Positions 33,821-42,472 of a stretch of 42,472 nt of DNA are shown piece by piece. The notes beneath the pieces were generated by a model that made no database searches, had not been told where the DNA came from, and was given only the letters and a program-made list of their open reading frames with translations. A program made the position numbers and the translations under genes. This DNA is from Candidatus Glassbacteria bacterium (GTDB lineage Bacteria; Gemmatimonadota; Glassbacteria; GWA2-58-10): positions 7,049 through 49,520 of the forward strand of contig VRUH01000008.1 of assembly GCA_019456185.1 (NCBI GenBank), given 5' to 3'. Positions within the stretch are counted from its first letter, which is position 1. Each line of letters opens with the position of its first letter.

Positions 33821-33880
33821 ATTTTAATGACAATTAGAGATGATTCATTGATCGAAAAATATAGCTAAGCAACTACTACC

Positions 33881-36427
33881 GTGAAACCTCGTATCCTGAA
33901 ATTTCTGCTGGCGCTGCTTGTCGCCGCCCCGTGGAACCTTGCCGCCCAGGTGGCGAACCAGTCCGCGGCCGCCGCGGATTCTGTCGATCTGCGCCGGCAT
34001 CCCTCGCTGCAGGATGCGCTTAAAACCGCCTGGGCGGTGAAAGTCTCGAATCCGCCGATACTCGACGGCTACCCCGAGGACTCCTGCTGGACCCTCGCGC
34101 TGCCGATCGACGATTTCATCCAGCGCCGTCCCGACGAGGGCGAGCCGCCCACCGAGGAAACGGTGGTGCGGATTGTCTACGACGACGAGTCGATCTATTT
34201 CCTGTTCATCTGCTACGACAGCGAACCGGACCTGATCCGCGCCCGGCTCACTCCGCGCGACTATATCCAGAGCTCCGACAACGTCCGCGTCTATCTCGAT
34301 TCCTATTTCGACCGCCGCACCGCCTTCCAGTTCTCGGTCAACGCCGAGAATGTCCAGGCGGACGCGCTCTGGAGCGAGGAAACACGTCGCGACGAGAACT
34401 GGAACGCGGTCTGGTTCAGCCAAGTGCGCAAGCTGAGTTACGGCTGGGTCGCCGAGATCGAGATCCCCTTCAGCGTGCTGCGCTTCGGCGGCGGCAAACC
34501 GTTCCAGACCTGGGGCCTGAACCTTACCCGCTATATCGAGCGCAAGAAAGAGTATAACCAGTGGCGGCTGATTCCCGAGAGCGAGCGGGGTTTCTTCGTC
34601 AGCCGGTTCGGGATGCTGGGAGGGCTGGAAAACCTGGACACTCCCACCCGGCTGGAGTTCCTGCCCTATGCGGTCGGTCAGCTTCAGGACAACGAGGTGC
34701 TTTCCGGCGACTTCACCCGTAATTTCGGCCTGGATATCAAGTACGGGATCAACTCCGGGGTCACGCTCGACCTGGCGGTCAACCCTGAGTTCGGCACGGT
34801 GGAAACCGATGAGGAGCAGCTGAACCTGTCCCCGTTCCCCACCTACTACCCCGAGAAGCGCCCGTTTTTTATCGAGTTTCAGGATGTGTTCCGCACCGAT
34901 ATCCGTCTGGTGCATACCCGCCGGATCGGCAGGCCGCTGAACAACGTGATCAACCCCGCCTCCACGATCCTTACCGGCGCGCGGATAGTGGGCAAGACCC
35001 GCAGCGGGCTGCGTTACGGCTTGATCGAGGCGCTGGTGGACGAGGAGAAGTACTATTTCGTCGATACCGACGGCGACGGCAGTTTCGACTCCGGCGAGGA
35101 GCGTGCCTACCACGGCATGGATGAGGTGCCGGGACTGGAGCGGGACCGGGTCAGGGAAAAATACCTGGACCCGCGGACCAATTTCCTGGTCGGCAGGCTG
35201 TCGAAAGAATATGACGACGGTTCGAGCCTGGGTCTGATCGGGACCAGCGTGATCCGCGATGACAGCCACCCCGATTTCGACTGGAGCCGCTATGCGTTCA
35301 CCGGCGGCCTGGACTGGGACCTGCGGTTCAACCACACCTGGCAGTTATCCGGACAGGTGGCCGGCAGCGCTGTCGAGGATGCGGAGCGAAGCAGCTCTAA
35401 GGGCTACGGCCTGGAACTGAAACTCCGCAAGTTCAACGGCGAACACCTCACCTACGGGGTCAACTACGACAACTATTCCGACAGGTTCGACGTCAACGAC
35501 CTGGGCTGGGTCTACGGCAACGACTACGGGACACACCGCGTCCGCGGCGACATCCGCTTCCGCGACCGCCCCCACGCCTCGGGGGTCCGCTCATATAACA
35601 TCAACTTGGAACTGAACCGCAACTGGACCGACAGCTACCTTGACCAACTGGTGGGCAAGACGTTCGGTAACCGCTACGACATGGACCTGGGCAGCTATAC
35701 GGGCGGAAACCTCAGTTCGGCCTGGGGTTCGATGAACGCGCGTGTGCAGTTCATGAATTACTGGAACTTGTTTGCCGGCACCTGGCGGGCGATAGAAAAC
35801 AGCGAGGACGCCTTCCGGGCGGCGGATGACCACGATTTTATTTTCCGCTACCCCAAGGGACACGGATACTGGGCGGGAATAGCCAACGATTACAGCAGCC
35901 CGTTCAATGTCAGCTTGAACAACAATTTCAGCACCTACCGCGATGGCGACCGCTGGACCGGCAGTATCCGCTTCCGCCTCCGGCCCCGTCCAAACCTGGA
36001 ATTGAATTTTGAACCGCGATTGCAGAGGAATACCGGATTCTCGGATTTCAGCGAGCCGGTCGAGACCGATGGCTTCGAGACGCCGGCTAAGATTCTGGCC
36101 CTGCGTGACACGCGGTTCGAAAGCTACGTTTTCCGCACCAGTTATACGATGAACAACCGGCTGGATTTCCGCTTGTTCGCCCAGTACACCGATTTCTCGT
36201 CAAACCGCCACACGCCGCTGGAGCCGGGGCAGTGGGTACTGAATTCTCCGCAGAACCTGCGCAGCACCCTGGGGATCCATTTCGTCACCCGCTTCGAGTT
36301 CCGCCCGGGCAGCTTTTTCTACCTGGTGTACAAGGAGAGCCGGTTCGACGATCACGAGACGGAAGGGTTCAGCCGTCCCGACCGCCAGATTATCGGCAAG
36401 TTCACCTACTGGCTGAGCAAGAGCTGA
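33881..36427 (+). CDS. DUF5916 outer-membrane protein with CBM9-like domain
   Basis: The 848-residue protein starts at a GTG with a signal peptide (MKPRILKFLLALLVAAPWNLAAQ). No clear Shine-Dalgarno is seen. Residues about 50-235 form a carbohydrate-binding family 9-like domain (PPILDGYPEDSCW, VRIVYDDESIYFLFICYD, FSVNAENVQADALW, WVAEIEIPFSVLRFGG). The rest matches DUF5916 (FLPYAVGQLQ, DLAVNPEFGTVETDEEQLNLSPF, YYPEKRPFFIEFQDVF, RRIGRP) and ends in alternating beta strands (GKFTYWLSKS), as in an outer-membrane barrel. It may bind or import a polysaccharide or ligand, but the role of the family is unknown. No neighbour is obviously co-expressed. Confidence 0.88.
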   Translation: MKPRILKFLLALLVAAPWNLAAQVANQSAAAADSVDLRRHPSLQDALKTAWAVKVSNPPILDGYPEDSCWTLALPIDDFIQRRPDEGEPPTEETVVRIVYDDESIYFLFICYDSEPDLIRARLTPRDYIQSSDNVRVYLDSYFDRRTAFQFSVNAENVQADALWSEETRRDENWNAVWFSQVRKLSYGWVAEIEIPFSVLRFGGGKPFQTWGLNLTRYIERKKEYNQWRLIPESERGFFVSRFGMLGGLENLDTPTRLEFLPYAVGQLQDNEVLSGDFTRNFGLDIKYGINSGVTLDLAVNPEFGTVETDEEQLNLSPFPTYYPEKRPFFIEFQDVFRTDIRLVHTRRIGRPLNNVINPASTILTGARIVGKTRSGLRYGLIEALVDEEKYYFVDTDGDGSFDSGEERAYHGMDEVPGLERDRVREKYLDPRTNFLVGRLSKEYDDGSSLGLIGTSVIRDDSHPDFDWSRYAFTGGLDWDLRFNHTWQLSGQVAGSAVEDAERSSSKGYGLELKLRKFNGEHLTYGVNYDNYSDRFDVNDLGWVYGNDYGTHRVRGDIRFRDRPHASGVRSYNINLELNRNWTDSYLDQLVGKTFGNRYDMDLGSYTGGNLSSAWGSMNARVQFMNYWNLFAGTWRAIENSEDAFRAADDHDFIFRYPKGHGYWAGIANDYSSPFNVSLNNNFSTYRDGDRWTGSIRFRLRPRPNLELNFEPRLQRNTGFSDFSEPVETDGFETPAKILALRDTRFESYVFRTSYTMNNRLDFRLFAQYTDFSSNRHTPLEPGQWVLNSPQNLRSTLGIHFVTRFEFRPGSFFYLVYKESRFDDHETEGFSRPDRQIIGKFTYWLSKS

Positions 36428-36523
36428 GCCGGCTCTGACCGGTTATCCTTTCACGCTGTTGACCTCCTGTTTATCTTTCGTCATTCATGCAGCCGCCAAA
36501 CCGGCAGGATTGGTCCAGGCATA

Positions 36524-38736
<2,213 letters not shown>

Positions 38737-38761
38737 GTTTGCGGTGCGCCGGTTTGTTTTT

Positions 38762-38805
38762 CCCGCCACCGGGTGGGGAATTGTCATTTCAGGCGGGTAC
38801 TTTTT
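38762..38805 (+). terminator. Candidate terminator between tgt and yajC
   Basis: CCCGCC and GGCGGG pair with a 24-nt loop, followed by TAC and five T. If it works, yajC, def and fmt need their own promoter or read-through. Confidence 0.4.
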
Positions 38806-38839
38806 CCAGCGCTGAGGAAATTATCTCGAGGAGCAATCA

Positions 38840-39169
38840 ATGGGTACGGATGTTCTCTATGCAATGGGTCGCGGCGGCGGGGGTCAGGGCGCCCCGGCGG
38901 CCGGTTTCGACGGTACGTTCTTTTTCATGATTATCGCCACGTTCGCGATTATCTACTTCCTGATCATGAGGCCGCAGAAGCAGCAGCAGAAACAGCACAA
39001 GCAGATGCTCCAAGAGCTGCAGAGGGGCGACGAGGTAGTGACCGCCGGCGGAATCTACGGTAAGGTTATCGATATCGAGGAGAACACGATAGACCTCAAG
39101 GTGGCCGAGGGGACCAAAATCAAGATCGAGCGGTCCCGGGTCGGCAGGGTAATAACCAAAGGAAGCTGA
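38840..39169 (+). CDS. yajC: Preprotein translocase accessory subunit YajC
   Basis: The 109-residue protein has one membrane segment (about 26-44, FFFMIIATFAIIYFLIM) followed by RPQKQQQKQHKQMLQELQRGDEVVTAGGIYGKVIDIEENTIDLKVAEGTKIKIERSRV, the YajC signature. It joins SecDF at the inner membrane. The ATG has GAGGAG upstream. secD and secF are not beside it; instead def starts 13 bp later. Confidence 0.95.
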   Translation: MGTDVLYAMGRGGGGQGAPAAGFDGTFFFMIIATFAIIYFLIMRPQKQQQKQHKQMLQELQRGDEVVTAGGIYGKVIDIEENTIDLKVAEGTKIKIERSRVGRVITKGS

Positions 39170-39182
39170 AGGGAAAACGGCC

Positions 39183-39713
39183 ATGGCCGTTCTGCAATTG
39201 AAATACATGGGCGACCCGTTCCTGCGCAAGAAAGCGATGGAGATCGAGCCGGATGAAATCGACTCGGTGATGGACAAGCTGATCGGGGACATGATCGAGA
39301 CGATGTACACCAAGGACGGGGTGGGCTTGGCCGCGCCCCAGGTGGGTGTCGGCAAGCGCCTGATTGTCTACGATAATGTCGAGGCCGGCTACCAGCTCGA
39401 CCCGCAAGTGCTGATCAACCCGGTGATTATCGAGGAGGAGGGTTCCTGCCGCGGCGAGGAAGGCTGCCTCTCGATCCCGGAGATCAAGGAAATGGTCGAG
39501 CGCGCCGAGCGGATCGTGGTTCGGGGCCTGGACCGCGAGGGCGGCGAGGTGGAGATCGAGGCCACCGACATGGTTGCCCGGATTATCCAGCATGAGGTTG
39601 ACCACCTGGACGGTATCCTGTTTGTCGACCTGTTGGGTGGTGTAAAGAAGAAGCTTGCTGTCTCGCGCTGGAAAAAGGTACGCAAGGAGTTGGAGGCGCG
39701 GCAGAGCGCATGA
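39183..39713 (+). CDS. def: Peptide deformylase
   Basis: Removes the N-formyl group from new proteins. The 176-residue enzyme has all three motifs: GVGLAAPQ (46-53), EGCLSIP (93-99, Cys metal ligand) and QHEVDHLDG (136-144, two His ligands and the catalytic Glu). The stop overlaps the fmt start by 4 bp (ATGA), so the formylation and deformylation genes are translationally coupled. It follows yajC after 13 bp. Confidence 0.97.
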   Translation: MAVLQLKYMGDPFLRKKAMEIEPDEIDSVMDKLIGDMIETMYTKDGVGLAAPQVGVGKRLIVYDNVEAGYQLDPQVLINPVIIEEEGSCRGEEGCLSIPEIKEMVERAERIVVRGLDREGGEVEIEATDMVARIIQHEVDHLDGILFVDLLGGVKKKLAVSRWKKVRKELEARQSA

Positions 39714-40633
39714 GGGTAATTTTCTGGGGTAGCCCGCAGTTTGCAGCCGGGCCGCTCGAAGAGATCTGCAAATCATCCCACGAGGTCGCCGGAGTTGTCT
39801 GCCAACCCGACCGTCCCAGCGGCCGGGGCCGTAAGCTCAATCCGCCTCCGGTCAAACGAGCCGCCGAACGTCTGGGCCTGGCTGTCCTTCAGCCCGAGCG
39901 CCCTCGCGGCGGCCAATTCCTGAGCGACCTCCGCTCGTTAGCTCCCGATATCTCAGTGGTCGTGGCCTACGGCCATATCCTCAGGCCGGAAATTTTTACC
40001 CTGCCACCCTATGGCTCTATCAACCTCCATGCATCACTGCTGCCCGCCTGGCGCGGAGCCGCGCCGATCCAGCGCGCCCTCGCCGCGGGTGATACCGCAA
40101 GCGGTCTGACCGTGATCCGGATGGACGAGGGGATGGACAGCGGCGAAGTTCTCGCCGTAAAGCGGATGGCAATCGGTCAATCCGAAACGTCCGGGGAACT
40201 GGCCGCACGGATGAGCGCCGCGGGCGGCCCGCTACTGGTCGAGACCCTGGACCGGATCGAGCGGGGCGAAGTCAGGCCCGTGCCGCAGGACCACAGCCTG
40301 GCCACATTCGCGCCCAAGATCGACCGCGAGGAGGCCCGGGTGGACTGGAGCCGTCCGGCGCGCGAAATCGCCAACTCGGTCCGCGCGTTCGACCCCGCGC
40401 CGGGGGCCTGGACAACCCGCGATAGCGAGCCGCTGAAATTATTCAGGCCCCGGCTTGCCGATTGCACAGGTGAGCCGGGGGCCGTGGCGCAGGCGCCCGG
40501 CGGCGGCCTGCTTGTCTGCTGCGGACAGGGCGCGCTGGAGTTTGCCGAGGTCCAGGCCCAGGGCAAGCGCCGGATGCCCGCCGCGGATTATTTGAGAGGC
40601 GCACCGGTTGCCGAAGGTGAGAAGCTGGAGTAG
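39710..40633 (+). CDS. fmt: Methionyl-tRNA formyltransferase
   Basis: Formylates initiator Met-tRNA with 10-formyl-THF. The 307-residue protein has INLHASLLPAWRGAAPIQRAL with catalytic Asn105 and His107, and RMDEGMDSGEVL with Asp143, at the same positions as the E. coli enzyme to within one residue. A C-terminal OB-like domain (about 200-307) follows. It begins inside the def stop codon. The 5-formyl-THF cyclo-ligase and metG/metK genes elsewhere in the window serve the same methionine/one-carbon pathway. Confidence 0.96.
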   Translation: MRVIFWGSPQFAAGPLEEICKSSHEVAGVVCQPDRPSGRGRKLNPPPVKRAAERLGLAVLQPERPRGGQFLSDLRSLAPDISVVVAYGHILRPEIFTLPPYGSINLHASLLPAWRGAAPIQRALAAGDTASGLTVIRMDEGMDSGEVLAVKRMAIGQSETSGELAARMSAAGGPLLVETLDRIERGEVRPVPQDHSLATFAPKIDREEARVDWSRPAREIANSVRAFDPAPGAWTTRDSEPLKLFRPRLADCTGEPGAVAQAPGGGLLVCCGQGALEFAEVQAQGKRRMPAADYLRGAPVAEGEKLE

Positions 40634-40670
40634 TGCTCAATAAAATTCTTCCCCCCAGGATTATTCGCCG

Positions 40671-40692
40671 GCGATCCCCCATATCGCTTTTT
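40671..40692 (+). terminator. Possible short terminator after fmt
   Basis: GCGAT and ATCGC pair with a 7-nt loop, followed by five T. The stem is short, so it is a moderate candidate. Confidence 0.35.
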
Positions 40693-40724
40693 GTTGAATT
40701 GTCATCCGGACAATGGAGGACGGT

Positions 40725-41882
40725 ATGGCTCGCACGATCAGTGTTTTTCTGGTATTGGGAATAGTTTCGGCAACCAGTATTCTCTGCGCGTATAATCCTT
40801 TCGCAAAAGAAAAGAACAAACTGTTTCCGGTTTATGCGGATTCCGGATATGGCTTTATCGACAAAACCGGCAAGCTGGTTGTAGCTCCTCAATTTGACGA
40901 AGTTGGCCGTTTTTCCGAAGGTCTGGTAAGTGTGCGCGTAGGCGATAAATGGGGCTATATCGACACTACCGGCGATCTGGTAATAGCTCCACAATATGAC
41001 AGGGCTTGGTGGTTTTCCGAAGGACTGGCGAGTGTGAGTGTCGATACGAATTCAGGTTATATTGACACATGTGGCAGCTATGTTATAGAGCCACAGTACA
41101 GGTCAGCCTGGCCTTTCATCGAAGGTGTCGCCAGGGTGCAACGGGACCTAAGGGGCGCGAGTCTTTATATAGACAAGGCAGGAAACGAAGTGCTGAGTCT
41201 GGTGGGTACGAACCAGAGCAGGTCTTTTTCCGAGGGTCTGATGCGTGTGCAGCTTGATATGTTGAATTCCGGCCTTAAATGGGGATATTTCGACAAAAGC
41301 GGCGAGCTGGTGATCCCGGCCAGATATGACATTGCGGAAGATTTCTCTCAGGGCGTGGCCCGTGTCACGGTCGAGGAAAAATGGGGCTATATCGACCGGG
41401 AAGGCAAGTGGTTTATCGAGCCAAAGTACTTCAACGCCGCGGATTTCAGCGAAGGATTCGCTGCTGTGCTGGTGGGCCCCGGTTGGGGTTATATCAACAG
41501 GGCTGGCAAGCTTGTGGTGGAGCCTGTTTACATTACGAGTTCCGGTTTGAACAACACACTCAGCCACGGTTTCTTGGAGGGCCTGGCTAGTGTGGAAACA
41601 GACAACGGCTTCGGCTTTATTGACACCACCGGCACGATTGTTATCCCGGCCCGGTATGAGTTTGCCTGGGGTTTCCATGAAGGCTTTGCAACAGTTCTGC
41701 TGAACAATAAATGGGGCTATATCAATAAATCCGGCGAGCTGGTAGTGCAGCCGCAGTATGACAAGGCTGGATGGTTTGACAATGGCCTGGCCAAGGTGAC
41801 AATCGGTAATAAAACCGGCTATATTAATACAAGCGGTAGTTATATCTGGCCGCTTACTGAAATACCAATGCGACGATATTAA
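40725..41882 (+). CDS. Exported WG-repeat protein
   Basis: The 385-residue protein starts at the ATG at 40725 (GGAGG 5 nt upstream; the ATG at 40713 overlaps that site) with a hydrophobic signal (MARTISVFLVLGIVSATSILCA). The rest is about nine tandem WG-type repeats of about 38 residues, of the form KWGYIDTTGDLVIAPQYDRAWWFSEGLASV. These are thought to form a repetitive beta fold, probably for protein interaction in the envelope. No enzyme motif is present. The composition is somewhat lower in GC than neighbouring housekeeping genes. The function is unknown. Confidence 0.88.
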   Translation: MARTISVFLVLGIVSATSILCAYNPFAKEKNKLFPVYADSGYGFIDKTGKLVVAPQFDEVGRFSEGLVSVRVGDKWGYIDTTGDLVIAPQYDRAWWFSEGLASVSVDTNSGYIDTCGSYVIEPQYRSAWPFIEGVARVQRDLRGASLYIDKAGNEVLSLVGTNQSRSFSEGLMRVQLDMLNSGLKWGYFDKSGELVIPARYDIAEDFSQGVARVTVEEKWGYIDREGKWFIEPKYFNAADFSEGFAAVLVGPGWGYINRAGKLVVEPVYITSSGLNNTLSHGFLEGLASVETDNGFGFIDTTGTIVIPARYEFAWGFHEGFATVLLNNKWGYINKSGELVVQPQYDKAGWFDNGLAKVTIGNKTGYINTSGSYIWPLTEIPMRRY

Positions 41883-41884
41883 GA

Positions 41885-42472
41885 ATGGCCGCTGATAGTC
41901 ACCACAATAAAATCGACTGGCGCAAATTCCCGGTCCACGCTGTGACCGATGACCGGGTTGTCCGCAGGTCAGGGTTCATCAAGGCCGCCGGGGCGGTGGC
42001 TTCTACCGGTATCGCTGCGATCAACCTTCGCGCCCACGGCCTGGGTGGGAGGCAACTGTTCGAGTTGGCTGTCAGGCTGCGAGAGATTACCGCCGCGATT
42101 GGCGCACCGCTGATTGTCGCCGGCAGGATCGATATCGCCTTGGCCGCCGCTGCCGACGCGGTCCAGCTGGGAGTGAACACTGTCCCGCTGGAGGCCGCCG
42201 CTGCCCTGTGCCGTGAGCGGGGCCTGGCGTACGGGTACTCCTGCCACAGCGTGGAGGAGGCGGTTGTTGCCGAGGGGGCCGGAGCCTCGTATCTGTATTT
42301 CGGCACTGTTTTTAAGTCCGCCGGCAAGCCCGGCGTTGCCCCCTGCGGAATCGACCTCCTTGCCAAATCAGCGGGGTCTGTCGATATTCCGGTGTTTGCA
42401 ATCGGCGGGATCGAGACTGTCAACGCGCAGAGTGTGGCCGCGGCCGGAGCCGCCGGCGCCGCGGCGATCAGT
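41885..42472 (+). CDS. Thiamine phosphate synthase/TenI family protein (3' end cut)
   Basis: An open frame of 196 codons runs from an ATG at 41885, 2 bp after the WG-repeat stop, to the right edge. The product follows the ThiE/TenI TIM barrel: VHAVTDDR, INLRAHGLGGRQL, LIVAGRIDIALAAAADAVQLG, GYSCHSVEEAVVAEGAGASYLYFGTVF, KPG, and IPVFAIGGI. Conserved ThiE residues are altered: the Asn-Asp of LI-x-NDR is Ala-Gly, and the Lys of LREK is His. The His in YSCHS, which matters in thiazole tautomerase TenI, is kept. A TenI-like or diverged role is thus possible. The missing end prevents a final call. Confidence 0.8.
   Translation, partial: MAADSHHNKIDWRKFPVHAVTDDRVVRRSGFIKAAGAVASTGIAAINLRAHGLGGRQLFELAVRLREITAAIGAPLIVAGRIDIALAAAADAVQLGVNTVPLEAAAALCRERGLAYGYSCHSVEEAVVAEGAGASYLYFGTVFKSAGKPGVAPCGIDLLAKSAGSVDIPVFAIGGIETVNAQSVAAAGAAGAAAIS

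Noticed and set aside
33600-33830. CRISPR-like repeats
   Set aside because: Only two direct copies 168 bp apart are present, with other hairpins between them rather than unique equal-length spacers. No cas gene is nearby.
33845-35335. Minus-strand open frame opposite the DUF5916 gene
   Set aside because: Antisense shadow; the plus-strand gene has a signal peptide and domain motifs.

Overview
The window is a gene-dense, GC-rich bacterial chromosome segment with 36 protein genes (two cut by the window edges), one transposase remnant and no rRNA, tRNA or CRISPR array that I can see. The C-terminus of the secreted metalloprotease at 25177-28002 carries a FlgD-like/type IX-style tail (NHPNPFNPSTTI, ending in a GVYIYRL...KMVLLK strand). 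This is typical of the Fibrobacterota-Chlorobiota-Bacteroidota (FCB) superphylum and allied candidate phyla (Latescibacterota, Zixibacteria, KSB1, Glassbacteria-like lineages). With the DUF5916 outer-membrane protein, YajC, several lipoproteins, many dispersed GC-rich palindromes and frequent GTG/TTG starts, it suggests an uncultured Gram-negative FCB-type bacterium. The exact phylum cannot be read from this window.

Layout. 1-7253 (minus): two related surface proteins, metG, metK, a NagB-like deaminase and a secreted BNR propeller protein. 7419-10613 (plus): a secreted glycosidase-like protein and a Tat-exported sugar isomerase-like protein. 10696-14014 (minus): a lipoprotein glycoside hydrolase and a DEAD-box RNA helicase with a long Arg/Gly/Ser-rich N-terminus. 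14219-16126 (plus): a Uup-type ABC-F ATPase. 16241-24383 (minus): a membrane protein, a NagA-like deacetylase, YqeY, then a tight six-gene run (DUF3467, NRAMP-like transporter, LysE-type exporter, histone-deacetylase-like amidohydrolase, glycogen synthase, 5-formyl-THF cyclo-ligase). 24594-42472 (plus): a secreted protein plus matrixin protease pair, an AT-richer Fe-S membrane protein beside a transposase remnant, an SGNH hydrolase, a YhcH/NanQ-like protein, an ACT/UPF0210 pair, a DUF5916 outer-membrane protein, the queA-tgt-yajC-def-fmt housekeeping run, a WG-repeat protein and a truncated ThiE/TenI-like gene.

Two themes recur. One is capture and breakdown of external sugars, amino sugars and proteins: the BNR propeller, two glycosidase-like proteins, an SGNH esterase, the matrixin, NagA- and NagB-like enzymes and the YhcH-like protein. 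The other is methionine, one-carbon and translation housekeeping (metK, metG, fmt, def, 5-formyl-THF ligase, queA, tgt).

The most notable non-routine signals are: a strong intrinsic terminator only 27 bp before the metG start; an NRAMP-like carrier without the canonical metal-binding motifs; a glycogen synthase with Ser at the conserved Lys15 position; a family of modular GC-rich palindromes with an apparent compensatory arm change; and a low-GC stretch inside the matrixin catalytic domain. I found no convincing new multi-gene defence or biosynthetic system. The six-gene DUF3467 run and the matrixin pair are the best candidates for uncharacterised functional units.
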